From IMG/VR virus record IMGVR_UViG_3300025151_000031, positions 1 through 64,000 of that record: a stretch of 64,000 bases of DNA; one strand, written 5' to 3'. The notes under the pieces were generated by a model. That model was not told the origin of the DNA and made no database searches. It was given only the letters and a program-made list of their open reading frames with translations. Source of the DNA: a virus. Position 1 is the stretch's first letter. Each line of letters begins with the position of its first letter. Below are positions 27,846 through 36,136 of the stretch, one piece after another. Position numbers and translations under genes: made by a program.

Positions 27846-28307
27846 TTAATAATTATTTGACCAATCATCTGCTTTAGATTCCATGTAATCCATGTCCTCT
27901 GTAGAATCATACAATTCAGGCTTACTTGGTACTTTACTTTCATCTATACCTAACTCTTCAGCTGCATCAGCAATGTCTTCTATTTTTTGAAGCGCGTCAT
28001 CAGCCTCTTGAGATTCCTCTCTAATTTGATCTTCAAGATCTAATTGATTAGGATCAGAAGATTCCATTGTCATATCATCAACAAAATTAAAAGATAATTT
28101 TTTAACTTTTTTAGCTTTTTTACCTTTTAGTGTTGGATGATCAAACATTTGTTTTACTTCCCATGTTTCTAAATTGTATTTAGTTTTAATACCTGTTCTG
28201 TCTATACCGTTTTCTAGATCTTCTAAGATCATTGAAGTTGTTATAGTTTCAGGAGTTGTATTATTATTCTCCTGCATTTGATTGTTGTTTTCTCTAATTT
28301 CAACCAT
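27846..28307 (-). CDS. Hypothetical acidic protein with HTH-like segment (153 aa)
   Basis: ILEDLENGIDRTGIKTKYNLETWEVKQMFDHPTLKG (residues about 27-62) looks like a small helix-turn-helix or SANT-like module; KKAKKVKKLSF is basic, and the C-terminal half is strongly acidic (DLEDQIREESQEADDALQ...). No enzyme motif is present. It lies between the SSB-like and Sak4-like genes, so an accessory or adaptor role in replication or recombination is plausible but unproven. Confidence 0.6.
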   Translation of the reverse strand: MVEIRENNNQMQENNNTTPETITTSMILEDLENGIDRTGIKTKYNLETWEVKQMFDHPTLKGKKAKKVKKLSFNFVDDMTMESSDPNQLDLEDQIREESQEADDALQKIEDIADAAEELGIDESKVPSKPELYDSTEDMDYMESKADDWSNNY

Positions 28308-28324
28308 TTTTGTGTGTTTTAAAA

Positions 28325-29023
28325 TTAATCAATAAATATTTTAGTCCAATCAAGTTCCATATCTTGGCCCTTGAGATGATCACATCGCGATCCTGCAGTT
28401 ATATCATTTTGCGAGTTAAATGATATCATAGTTTTATCATTTTCTCTATATATATAACCAATAGCATCAGCGTTAGCGCATGTTATTTGTTTAATCTTAC
28501 CCGTTAAGTCAAGATCTTTAGAAGAGACTTCTTTCCCTTTCTTATCAAGCATCTTATCTTTGAGATGACCAACTAATATCACGTGATCTGCTAATTTGTT
28601 CAATCTATCTATCCATCTTTTGAATGCAATTCTAAGATATAAATAGCCTGCACCATTAGGAAGAGATAAAACAGAAACGCCTTTTTGATCTTTATCAAAA
28701 TTTTTACCCATAGGAGTATTTTGATAAATCTTTTTGCCTTCTATTTCACACCATTCCTCAAGCTTAGTAACTGTATCTATAGCTACATACTTATATGGTT
28801 TTTTATTTAACATTATTTGTTTACCAATTTCTGCAAGATGACTTAAACTAGTTGCTTTTAATTTTAAAGCTTCTACCATATCTGAGCCTTCTTCTAAATC
28901 TATAATCAAACAATCATCCAACTGACTTAATGCAGTTGTTTTGCCTATTTTAGGCGGGCCATAAATGACCATGTTTTTAGGAGACTTACGCACTGCTCCA
29001 ACTTTACTTTTTGGTAATTCCAT
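28325..29023 (-). CDS. Sak4-like RecA-fold ATPase (232 aa)
   Basis: P-loop ATPase of the phage AAA_24/Sak4 group: Walker A GPPKIGKTT, LIIDLEEGSD after it, Walker B-type YVAIDTVTKLEEW, and a HVILVGHLKDK strand. Length matches Sak4 proteins, which are short RecA/Rad51-core proteins implicated in single-strand annealing with an SSB partner. The open frame runs to 29068, but the first 15 residues are lysine-rich and overlap the helicase gene, so I start at MELPKSKVGA. The nearby SSB-like gene supports a recombination role. Confidence 0.75.
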   Translation of the reverse strand: MELPKSKVGAVRKSPKNMVIYGPPKIGKTTALSQLDDCLIIDLEEGSDMVEALKLKATSLSHLAEIGKQIMLNKKPYKYVAIDTVTKLEEWCEIEGKKIYQNTPMGKNFDKDQKGVSVLSLPNGAGYLYLRIAFKRWIDRLNKLADHVILVGHLKDKMLDKKGKEVSSKDLDLTGKIKQITCANADAIGYIYRENDKTMISFNSQNDITAGSRCDHLKGQDMELDWTKIFID

Positions 29024-29966
29024 CTTTTTTTCTTTCTTTAATTGTAAATGTTGACATTTCCGCTTCATAAGGTATCATTCCTAATAACCCATCACGGTTT
29101 TTTTCTACATGGCATGCTAATAATCCTAATGGATCTTCATTACAATATGTTTTAGTTATACCATATATATCATAAGGTCTATTTAATATCATTACTACAT
29201 GAGCATCTTGACCAATGCTGTCACCACCAAATAGATCTGTCAAGAGTGGCTGATATTGATTTTTAGCTCTATGCTCTTGTTCTATGTTTCTATTTAATTG
29301 TGATAGTAATATATTAACTACACCCATTTTAGATTGCATCCACATGCAACCTTTAGAAATTTCATTTAATTTCTGTAATTCAGTATGTTCTTGCGGTCCT
29401 TTTATCAGTCTAGAGTGATCAAATATATTAATAACTCTAGCAGTGGGTTGACTCATAAATATCTGTTCATTTGTTGCCTTAATAAATTCCATAGTTCTTG
29501 GAATATTATTAAAGTAAACAGGATATTTATTAAAACGTTGCACATTGCTGGCATAGTTTTTGAAGTCATCATCCTTAAGCCTTGCTTCTACAGATAATAA
29601 ATCCCCCAACTGTTTATTAACCTGCTTAGACGCACTACGCATAATTTGCTGATATCCTGGCATTTCAAAACTCCAATATAAAACAATTACATCTTTATTT
29701 TGATTTACATCTAATACATCAAATACCATTTGATTACTAAATGCTGATTTACCCACGCCAGGTCGTCCCGCAATTACATACATTTTACCACCTTGTAAAC
29801 CACCTAATAAATTCTTATTAAGTCTTGGCCACTTAGTGGGATAAACATCGCGTTTACCATTCATAGCATCTTTTACAATTGCTATAGATTGATTTACTGC
29901 TTTGTCTATTTTTTGAAAACCTCTACCTTGAAATAAGTTAGAGTTGTCTTGTGATTCTTCTGTCAT
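29004..29966 (-). CDS. DnaB-like replicative helicase, RecA domain only (320 aa)
   Basis: Walker A GRPGVGKS (67-74), LYWSFEMP after it, Walker B-type VINIFDHSRLI, sensor-like LLSQLNRNIE, DLFGGDSIGQDAHVVMIL and HVEKNRDG are the series of the DnaB C-terminal domain. The N-terminal primase-interaction domain of cellular DnaB is absent (only about 60 residues before the ATPase core), as in several phage helicases. It would act as the hexameric fork helicase with the primase encoded downstream in the same block. Confidence 0.87.
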   Translation of the reverse strand: MTEESQDNSNLFQGRGFQKIDKAVNQSIAIVKDAMNGKRDVYPTKWPRLNKNLLGGLQGGKMYVIAGRPGVGKSAFSNQMVFDVLDVNQNKDVIVLYWSFEMPGYQQIMRSASKQVNKQLGDLLSVEARLKDDDFKNYASNVQRFNKYPVYFNNIPRTMEFIKATNEQIFMSQPTARVINIFDHSRLIKGPQEHTELQKLNEISKGCMWMQSKMGVVNILLSQLNRNIEQEHRAKNQYQPLLTDLFGGDSIGQDAHVVMILNRPYDIYGITKTYCNEDPLGLLACHVEKNRDGLLGMIPYEAEMSTFTIKERKKDGITKK

Positions 29967-30489
29967 CTTTAATGTCGTTAATGTTCATATCTTCATACTT
30001 TTCCCAAGTATGATTATTTATCCAAGTTTCAAGATTCTGAAGATAACCTAAGTTATCTTTTTCATGCTCTAATTGTAATTGTAAGCATTTCATTATATAC
30101 CTGTGATGATGAGGTCTATTAGCAAGAACTTTTTTATATTTATTTCTTGCTTTTTTATTGCTTGCAGCTTTAGGATCCTTTGCATGCAAAACTCTTACAC
30201 CTCGTGTAGGAGATTCCACTTTGAAAGGATAAGCTTCACATAATTCTGCAAACATATCATCACCATCACCGATAAATAAATCTCTGAATTTTTGTGTAAC
30301 AATATATTCAGTTGGTTCTGCTCGATCTCCTACTACAATCCATCCATCTTTTTCTAATCCAGGACTTACATTTAAATTTACTTTTTCTAAATAACCATAT
30401 GCTCTTTTATGAAAAATATATAAATATATAAAATCATCTGGAGTTAAAGTAGTTTCTTCTAATAAAGAAAGATCTAATTCTATTTTCAT
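29938..30489 (-). CDS. Hypothetical replication-block protein (183 aa)
   Basis: No recognised family. The N-terminal part LTPDDFIYLYIFHKRAYGYLEKVNL...YIVTQKFRDLF looks like a winged-helix module. The C-terminal half is basic and helical (KKARNKYKKVLANRPHHHRYIMKCLQLQLEHEKD) and ends acidic. It overlaps both helicase genes (29 nt with DnaB-like, 4 nt with SF2), which suggests tight coupling. A helicase loader or accessory DNA-binding role is possible but only by position. Confidence 0.6.
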   Translation of the reverse strand: MKIELDLSLLEETTLTPDDFIYLYIFHKRAYGYLEKVNLNVSPGLEKDGWIVVGDRAEPTEYIVTQKFRDLFIGDGDDMFAELCEAYPFKVESPTRGVRVLHAKDPKAASNKKARNKYKKVLANRPHHHRYIMKCLQLQLEHEKDNLGYLQNLETWINNHTWEKYEDMNINDIKDDRRITRQL

Positions 30490-31688
30490 AATTTTATTTG
30501 AGTTAATTTGTCAATCCAATTGACATTAGTTAAACCTTTTACTGCTGATTTTAACCATTTTTCCTCTTGAGTTTCTTTTACATATAAAATTATTATTTTT
30601 CCAACTTTATTTTCTTGAAATCTTAATAATCTACCAACTCTTTGAATCATAGTTAAAGATTTACTAGTTAACCCACATATAATACCTATATCTGCATCTG
30701 GAACATCAAAGCCTTGATTTAAAGCTTTTGTTGAACACAGTACATTAATATCACCATTTCTAAATGATTGTAATGCTTGTTCTTTTTGTTTTTTAGTTTT
30801 GCCTGAATGATAAGAATCTGAAAACTCGCCTAAAGATAGATTTATTTCTTCTGTAAATGCGTTTGCACCTGCAAATGTTAAAATCTTCTTTTTGCTACCT
30901 AATACTTTTACTAGTATTTGTTTTATAGCAGTGATTTTATTTAAAGCAAAATCAACTTGTAGTTTTCTTTCTCTAATAGCTTTATAAAATAATACAGCCC
31001 ATTGTTTTTCATGTCCAGGCGCATTACTACTAGCTATAATTCTTTTAGCTTCATTAAAAGCATCAAATTGTCCTAATTTATATTTATAGTGAACAAACAT
31101 GTTATTTGCTTTTTTATATTTTGCTAATTCTTCTTCTCTAAATTCTATTGGCATGCAGTATATTTCATATGGAGATACTAGTCCTAATTTAACGCACTGA
31201 TCTAGTTTTAATTCATATACAGTTGGAAACCAATCATTAAGTATAGCTTTATACTCAAGATCTTCAGGCTGTGTTGCAGTCATACATAATATACGATCAT
31301 AAGTATTATTTTTAAAGAACTTAATATGTTCTTTACTTAAACCTAAATGTACTTCGTCTGCTACAACAACAGTATAATTCTGATCTTGTAGTTTATATGC
31401 AGATTGATAACAAACAAAATCTATTCTGTCAACGATATCAGAATAATCCCATTTGTGAAATTCACTTTCAAATTGGTCTTGTAATTGTATGGTAGGAACC
31501 AAAACTATTGCATTAGCATCAGGATTTCTTCTTAAAGTTTCACCTGCTGCTAATACTCCTACACGAGTCTTACCAAATCCAGTACCTGCAATTACAGATC
31601 CTTTAAATCCAGCTTTAGCCCATGCATTTAGTGCTTTTCTTTGTTCTTCGTCTTTTATTTTTATACAGTTACTCATAGTTTTTATCAT
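30486..31688 (-). CDS. Superfamily 2 DNA/RNA helicase (400 aa)
   Basis: Motif I GTGFGKT (35-41), motif II DEVH (111-114), motif III TAT (137-139), then a C-terminal RecA domain with VLCSTKALNQGFDVPDADI and the motif VI-like MIQRVGRLLRFQ. This is a compact DEAD/DEAH-type helicase comparable to phage UvsW-like enzymes that remodel branched DNA or replication origins. Met1 or Met5 could be the start; a 4-bp overlap with the upstream gene favours Met1. Confidence 0.85.
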   Translation of the reverse strand: MIKTMSNCIKIKDEEQRKALNAWAKAGFKGSVIAGTGFGKTRVGVLAAGETLRRNPDANAIVLVPTIQLQDQFESEFHKWDYSDIVDRIDFVCYQSAYKLQDQNYTVVVADEVHLGLSKEHIKFFKNNTYDRILCMTATQPEDLEYKAILNDWFPTVYELKLDQCVKLGLVSPYEIYCMPIEFREEELAKYKKANNMFVHYKYKLGQFDAFNEAKRIIASSNAPGHEKQWAVLFYKAIRERKLQVDFALNKITAIKQILVKVLGSKKKILTFAGANAFTEEINLSLGEFSDSYHSGKTKKQKEQALQSFRNGDINVLCSTKALNQGFDVPDADIGIICGLTSKSLTMIQRVGRLLRFQENKVGKIIILYVKETQEEKWLKSAVKGLTNVNWIDKLTQIKL

Positions 31689-32098
31689 AATATTTGATTT
31701 AATTTTAATAGTTTTTCTACTTCGTTTAGTCTAATAGTTAAGTTGTCTATAATTTCATACATATCAGTTTCAACATAAGGATTATTCTTTAGTCTACCTG
31801 TTACTCTTTCATACATAATTCTATAATCAGCATACATTCTAAGTAAATCTTCATGTTGATTATAATTATGCATAACAGAAGCGTGATCTCTATCAAAATG
31901 AGATCCTATTTCACCTAATGTCATTTTTAATTCATCTTTTAATAAAACATAACAAATTCTTCTAGCATCTACCAAATTTCTAACTCTAGATTTACTTGTA
32001 AGTAATTGTACACTTGTACCAGTAGCTTTAGCTACTATAAATATAATATGTTTGGCCTCTTTATTTTTAGGGCTACCAAGATCTAATTTATATTTCAT
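31685..32098 (-). CDS. Stand-alone DnaA domain IV-like DNA-binding protein (137 aa)
   Basis: Residues about 20-80 match the DnaA C-terminal DNA-binding domain: VAKATGTSVQLLTSKSRVRNLVDARRICYVLL, then KMTLGEIGSHFDRDHASVMHNY. The DRDHASV segment is the signature helix (cellular form GRDHSTV) that reads DnaA boxes. The AAA+ ATPase domain is absent, and the C-terminus is helical. In the family, this domain binds double-stranded origin boxes; here it could mark the phage origin or recruit helicase, supported by flanking polymerase and helicase genes. Confidence 0.82.
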   Translation of the reverse strand: MKYKLDLGSPKNKEAKHIIFIVAKATGTSVQLLTSKSRVRNLVDARRICYVLLKDELKMTLGEIGSHFDRDHASVMHNYNQHEDLLRMYADYRIMYERVTGRLKNNPYVETDMYEIIDNLTIRLNEVEKLLKLNQIL

Positions 32099-32103
32099 AA
32101 TAA

Positions 32104-34005
32104 TTATTTTTGCCAGGTTTCAGATATATGTGTATCTGCTTTTAATAAACCATTAGTTACTATTACTTGAGCTGCTTCTTCCATTAGCTCAGTCATTTTA
32201 ATTTTCCATTCATCTGCATAATCTGCTTTACAAATAGTATCAATTTGATCATGTACAGTCATTACTAGTTTAACAGGTATTTCATTGTCTCTAATATAAT
32301 CATGCATTAATACTAAAGCACACTTAGTCATATCTGCACTTGCGCCTTGAATAGGAGTATTCTTAGACGCACGTTCAATACTACCAAGTTCCATACTTGC
32401 TGATCTATGATTCCATATTTTGTCATACCATTTATCAAACCATCTTTTTCTATTATAAGGTGGAAACGTTTTAATATATCCAAATCGTTTTCCAAATCCT
32501 CCTAATTTAGTTAAGAACCCACCTATGGCTGGGAAAGCTGCAAAGTATTTACTAATTAAATCTTTTGCATCTTGCATTGATATATTCAATGTGTCGGCCA
32601 ATTTGTGTGGCCCCATACCATAGGCTAAGCCAAAGTTTATAGCTTTGACATTGGTTCTTAATTTAGAGTGCTTAGGACAATTGCATTTAGATTTGTTGAC
32701 AATATAAGAACAACCATCTTCAGCACTCTTTGACCATTTATCACCATATACAAGTTCAGCACATACACTATGTAAGTCTTGTCCTTGTTCTAACGCTTCT
32801 ATCCATACAGGATCTTTAGAACCAAATGCAATAACATTTAATTCTTGGCTAGAATAATCAGAGCTTACAAATACCCAACCTTCTGGTGCTACAAAACAAT
32901 TTCTAAATGTATTATTAGCAGGAATTTGTTGCATATTAGGATCACTAGAACTAATACGACCAGTATCTAATATTTGATGAAAGTTAGTGTGAATTTTATT
33001 ATCACTTTTAAAGTATTTAAAGAATGGTTTACCATATGAAGTACATAACTTCATATATTCTTTATATTTAATATACTTCTTAACTAACCCATAAGAAGCA
33101 TATTTATATAATTCTTTACCATTCACATTTTCAAGATTTGGAATAATAACTTTAAATACAGCTAATACTTGTTTAGGTGAATCCCAATTCACACCAACTT
33201 TTCTCAATTCTTTTTGATTAGTAAATAAGTCTCCTTGTATCCATTTTAATACAAAGTCTTGTAATCTAGGATCATTAAGTATTATATTATCTAATTCAAC
33301 ATAATAATCTTTTGATTTATCTTCATTCAATTTACTTATTTCTAACCATTTTTCTCTATCTAGATCTAATCCATTATATTCTATTTCAGCTAATGCTAAT
33401 ACTGCTTTATTTTCTAAATCTACTACATTAGTTAATAGTTCTTGTTTTATCTGTTTTAATTGTTTTTTTCTTATTTTACATAAATATTCTACATCTTTGG
33501 CACCATAATTTATTTGTGTATAAGTATATGGTTTACCTTCTAATTTAATAAATTGATTTCTTACGCTTTTATCCAATGTTGCATCACAATATTTCTCTAC
33601 TAATGCATCCAATGCATATCTTTTACCTTTTCTTCCGCAATTTAATATTCTTTCTACTAAATATGTATCATAAACATTAGCTAGAGATATATCTGTCCAT
33701 TGCTTAATAAATTTATAATCAAATTTAGCATTTTGTAGTATTTTTATAGTGGTTTCATTTTGTAGTATGTCTTTAAGAGGTTCAATTGATATAACTCTTG
33801 TATCAATAACCCATTGATGATCTTCATCTCCTATTTGAAACATTATCATTTTCTTACAAGTAAAGTCCATTCCTTCTGTTTCAGTATCAACAGCTATTAC
33901 AGTACGCTGTGATAAATATTCTACAGCTTTATCTATATTAGCCCAATCATCTTTAATCCCTTCAAATTTTAAATCTTTATGTCCTATAAAATGTACATGT
34001 TTCAT
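32104..34005 (-). CDS. polA: DNA polymerase, family A with 3'-5' exonuclease (633 aa)
   Basis: Proofreading domain: Exo I D40-T-E42, Exo II N92/D96 (NAKFD), Exo III Y167-D171. Polymerase domain: DTGRISSSDPNMQQIP, motif A D383 (SSDYSSQEL), motif B R450..K454...Y462 (RTNVKAINFGLAYG), motif C H585-D586-Q587 where most family A enzymes have H-D-E. Between motifs A and B is an insert with C432, C441, C443 and H446 that could bind zinc. No 5'-nuclease domain is present; that activity is the separate gene at 20222-20998. It is the replicative polymerase of the phage. Confidence 0.93.
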   Translation of the reverse strand: MKHVHFIGHKDLKFEGIKDDWANIDKAVEYLSQRTVIAVDTETEGMDFTCKKMIMFQIGDEDHQWVIDTRVISIEPLKDILQNETTIKILQNAKFDYKFIKQWTDISLANVYDTYLVERILNCGRKGKRYALDALVEKYCDATLDKSVRNQFIKLEGKPYTYTQINYGAKDVEYLCKIRKKQLKQIKQELLTNVVDLENKAVLALAEIEYNGLDLDREKWLEISKLNEDKSKDYYVELDNIILNDPRLQDFVLKWIQGDLFTNQKELRKVGVNWDSPKQVLAVFKVIIPNLENVNGKELYKYASYGLVKKYIKYKEYMKLCTSYGKPFFKYFKSDNKIHTNFHQILDTGRISSSDPNMQQIPANNTFRNCFVAPEGWVFVSSDYSSQELNVIAFGSKDPVWIEALEQGQDLHSVCAELVYGDKWSKSAEDGCSYIVNKSKCNCPKHSKLRTNVKAINFGLAYGMGPHKLADTLNISMQDAKDLISKYFAAFPAIGGFLTKLGGFGKRFGYIKTFPPYNRKRWFDKWYDKIWNHRSASMELGSIERASKNTPIQGASADMTKCALVLMHDYIRDNEIPVKLVMTVHDQIDTICKADYADEWKIKMTELMEEAAQVIVTNGLLKADTHISETWQK

Positions 34006-34235
34006 TACTCAAATTTTTTAAATGCATTTATATTATCTGCTTTTCTAAAGTCTTTTACTAATTCTATTACTGTGTCTGCATAATCAACTGTATAGCTTTC
34101 ACCTTGCCACCAAAATGATGTTTTATTATCAGCTAAAGCTTGTTCATATGTAGGCACAAAATCATTGTCAAATGTTCCGTCTTGAATCATTTGACTAATC
34201 CATTTCATATGTCCCATTACATTAAATTTAATCAT
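34005..34235 (-). CDS. Hypothetical small protein (76 aa)
   Basis: No family recognised. Mixed alpha/beta with WISQMIQDGTFDNDF and SFWWQGESYTVDYADTVIELVKDF. Its stop shares one base with the polymerase start, so the two are translationally coupled. The start codon lies at the end of the T-tract of the hairpin at 34243-34273, so either transcription reads through that hairpin or a later Met (residue 7 or 10) is used. Confidence 0.55.
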   Translation of the reverse strand: MIKFNVMGHMKWISQMIQDGTFDNDFVPTYEQALADNKTSFWWQGESYTVDYADTVIELVKDFRKADNINAFKKFE

Positions 34236-34236
34236 T

Positions 34237-34273
34237 AGAAAAAATAAGGGAGAACTATTAATTCTCCCTTATT
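34237..34273 (-). terminator. Intrinsic terminator-like hairpin before the polymerase operon
   Basis: Perfect 12-bp stem AATAAGGGAGAA (34243-34254) / TTCTCCCTTATT (34262-34273) with a 7-nt loop; on the minus strand it runs into TTTTTTC. It would end transcripts from genes at 34417 and above, or from the promoter at 34357-34364. The next start codon is immediately beyond it. Confidence 0.8.
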
Positions 34274-34356
34274 ACACACACTTTTACTTGGTTTTTATTA
34301 GATTACGGAAATGTTATTCAATTATTAATCAATAATATAATAATCTCTTAACCAAG
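34274..34356 (-). ncRNA. Small RNA or attenuator leader upstream of the polymerase operon
   Basis: Downstream of a TATATTTG box, the minus strand folds with CTTGGTT (34350-34356) pairing AACCAAG (34287-34293) and an inner TAATCT/AGATTA-type pairing (34341-34346 with 34300-34305), then reaches the terminator at 34237-34273. Promoter, structured body and terminator together define a transcript of roughly 115 nt with no ORF. It may be an independent sRNA or an attenuator controlling the DNA polymerase genes. Confidence 0.5.
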
Positions 34357-34364
34357 CAAATATA
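34357..34364 (-). promoter_or_regulatory. Bacteroidota-type -7 promoter box
   Basis: Minus strand TATATTTG matches the Bacteroidota consensus TAnnTTTG. It lies directly before the structured transcript at 34274-34356. The upstream DNA (34365-34416) is almost pure A/T with no clear TTTG -33 element. Confidence 0.45.
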
Positions 34365-34416
34365 ATAAATTTTATTATAATAAACTAATACTATAATAAA
34401 ATATTTTATATTATTT

Positions 34417-35010
34417 TTACATCTCTAACTCATCTTCCAGAACTCCCTGATTTACAGGCACTTCCACTCGTTGAGTATCAGATTCTAATATAGTGTGTTG
34501 AATGATTTGTCCTTTTCTTAATAAAACTACTTGAGTTCTAGAGAAAATATAATCACCATCATGTAAAATGTAATCGCCATCTTTACCTGCTCTTTTAGCA
34601 GCTCTTTCAATGTTAGCGCTTTCCCATTCATTGGCTTCAGTTGATTCTACAATCTGAATTCTAAATGAATGATCAGGCATACTTAATGGCTTTGGATTTA
34701 ATATATTAAGATCCATCATTTCACCTCTTTCAGTTTCATACCATTTACCTGCATCACTAAAATCAATACCAAATTGTTTAGACGCATCTGAAGGTTCAGC
34801 AGTTGTCCATGATCTTCTAGCACCAGTACTAAATCTTGAATCACTAGCATTTAATAATGCTAATGCATTCATAGGACGATCTTTTAATTGGATCTTTTCT
34901 GCAAATTCTAATTGTACTTTATTACCACCAGCTACTTTTCTTGCTGATACTAATAAACATTGACCTGGTTGTAGGGTAGCTATTGTACCACTATTAAGAG
35001 TATTTTTCAT
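34417..35010 (-). CDS. Hypothetical protein (197 aa)
   Basis: No family recognised. The N-terminal part TIATLQPGQCLLVSARKVAGGNKVQLEFAEKI suggests beta strands; the middle RRSWTTAEPSDASKQFGIDF and the segment KDGDYILHDGDYIFSRTQVVLLRKGQII are strand-rich, and the end (VLEDELEM) is acidic. The acidic tail and early-block position would be compatible with a second single-strand-binding or structural DNA protein, but there is no direct motif. Confidence 0.6.
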   Translation of the reverse strand: MKNTLNSGTIATLQPGQCLLVSARKVAGGNKVQLEFAEKIQLKDRPMNALALLNASDSRFSTGARRSWTTAEPSDASKQFGIDFSDAGKWYETERGEMMDLNILNPKPLSMPDHSFRIQIVESTEANEWESANIERAAKRAGKDGDYILHDGDYIFSRTQVVLLRKGQIIQHTILESDTQRVEVPVNQGVLEDELEM

Positions 35011-35028
35011 AATATTCTTTTTTTAATG

Positions 35029-35325
35029 TTATTTAATTAATTTTTTGAAATCCTTTCCATTTAATACTAAATGTATGTTTGCTATTTCCTTTTGTATACT
35101 GCTAAATGGCATTGCTATTGGCCTATTTTGTGCAAATATAACTTTGTTATTAGCTATCCAAGGGCAAATTTCACCTTCCCTTGTTATTGGAGATGTACAC
35201 TCCTGTATAAATATTAGTGCTTTTAATTGATCACTAAATATCATGGTTTGTACATCACATAATTCTATTTCTTGTGCTGTGTGGTTTCCCAACAAATCAC
35301 ATTCATATTTTACTTTGTACATCAT
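35029..35325 (-). CDS. Hypothetical protein (98 aa)
   Basis: No recognised family or motif. Strand-rich N-terminus (MMYKVKYECDLLGNHTAQEIELCDV) with three Cys, then PITREGEICPWIANNKVIFAQ and a basic C-terminus. It is 18 nt upstream of the 197-aa gene on the minus strand, so probably cotranscribed. Confidence 0.5.
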   Translation of the reverse strand: MMYKVKYECDLLGNHTAQEIELCDVQTMIFSDQLKALIFIQECTSPITREGEICPWIANNKVIFAQNRPIAMPFSSIQKEIANIHLVLNGKDFKKLIK

Positions 35326-35343
35326 TTTGTGGTTTTAAAGTTT

Positions 35344-35520
35344 TTATTTATCTTTCCATAATTTTTCTGTCAATTTATATAAATCAAATAGTTCTTTATA
35401 TAATCCTTGACTTATTTCTACTTGTTTTTCTAATTCCTTTATAATTACTCTTTGTCTGTAAATTATTAAAGCTGACATTATAAGTACAAGTATTGTTAAT
35501 ATTGTAATTAATTGTTCCAT
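35344..35520 (-). CDS. Small single-pass membrane protein with coiled coil (58 aa)
   Basis: Frame MEQLITILTILVLIMSALII... encodes one hydrophobic segment (residues 4-20), then YRQRV and a charged amphipathic helix ending KLWKDK. The N-terminal anchor plus helical tail resembles small phage membrane proteins, including inner-membrane spanin-like forms, but no lysis gene neighbours it. The start overlaps the end of the 52-aa gene by 13 nt. Confidence 0.5.
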   Translation of the reverse strand: MEQLITILTILVLIMSALIIYRQRVIIKELEKQVEISQGLYKELFDLYKLTEKLWKDK

Positions 35521-35666
35521 GGTTCCATTATTTTATTGTGCCAATACCACCATTTATTCTCATTTTTATTCTTCATTGATTGTATTTGCATTTCTATTGC
35601 ATAACTAGTTGCTGCTTTCTTCCCTTTCAACAACTTTATTATTTTATAAATTAATTTATCTCTCAT
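35508..35666 (-). CDS. Small basic protein (52 aa)
   Basis: Frame MRDKLIYKIIKLLKGKKAATS... ending NKIMEPWNN. The N-terminal 20 residues are strongly basic and amphipathic; the tail is Trp-rich (NKWWYWHNK). No family recognised. It fills the gap between the 103-aa and 58-aa genes and overlaps the latter by 13 nt, which supports a real gene. Confidence 0.45.
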   Translation of the reverse strand: MRDKLIYKIIKLLKGKKAATSYAIEMQIQSMKNKNENKWWYWHNKIMEPWNN

Positions 35667-35675
35667 AATCTAACA

Positions 35676-35987
35676 TTATAATATTCCTCCATTTTGATGA
35701 TAATAATAGTCAAATGATTCATCATGCTCATCATATTCTTCCATCTTACTCTCAATCCATTCATATAAATGTGATGTTATAGGACATACTTTATATTGTT
35801 TATGTAATAGTATTAATTCTAACTGCTCTAAATTCTTTTCACGATCACTATATATTGCTAATAACCTATTTTTCTTTCTTATCATTTTTAATATATTTAT
35901 CAAATGATTATCATCTAGATCTTTGATAAGTATATTTTTATTGTCTTTTGTTTTCCAATATACTGGAAATTCTATATTTTGTTGCAT
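35676..35987 (-). CDS. Hypothetical protein (103 aa)
   Basis: No family recognised. Helical middle with basic RKKNRLLAIYSDREKNLEQLELILLHKQYKV, and an acidic, Tyr-rich end (KMEEYDEHDESFDYYYHQNGG). Gene spacing on both sides is under 10 nt, so it belongs to the run of small early genes. Confidence 0.5.
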   Translation of the reverse strand: MQQNIEFPVYWKTKDNKNILIKDLDDNHLINILKMIRKKNRLLAIYSDREKNLEQLELILLHKQYKVCPITSHLYEWIESKMEEYDEHDESFDYYYHQNGGIL

Positions 35988-35993
35988 AACTAT

Positions 35994-36107
35994 TTATTTT
36001 ATTCGTTTATTAATCCATTCTTCTATTTGTGTAACAACGTACATTCCTGCTACAAATGCAGCTATTAATGCAAGGGCTATTGCAAACCCATATAATATTA
36101 AATCCAT
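35994..36107 (-). CDS. Tiny single-pass membrane protein (37 aa)
   Basis: Frame MDLILYGFAIALALIAAFVA..., a single strongly hydrophobic helix (residues 3-25) followed by a basic amphipathic tail (TQIEEWINKRIK). A size and topology like this is common among phage early membrane proteins (host takeover or exclusion). Function unknown. It is 6 nt upstream of the 103-aa gene. Confidence 0.45.
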   Translation of the reverse strand: MDLILYGFAIALALIAAFVAGMYVVTQIEEWINKRIK

Positions 36108-36136
36108 ATTTTATTTGTTTTAAAAGTTTAATAATT

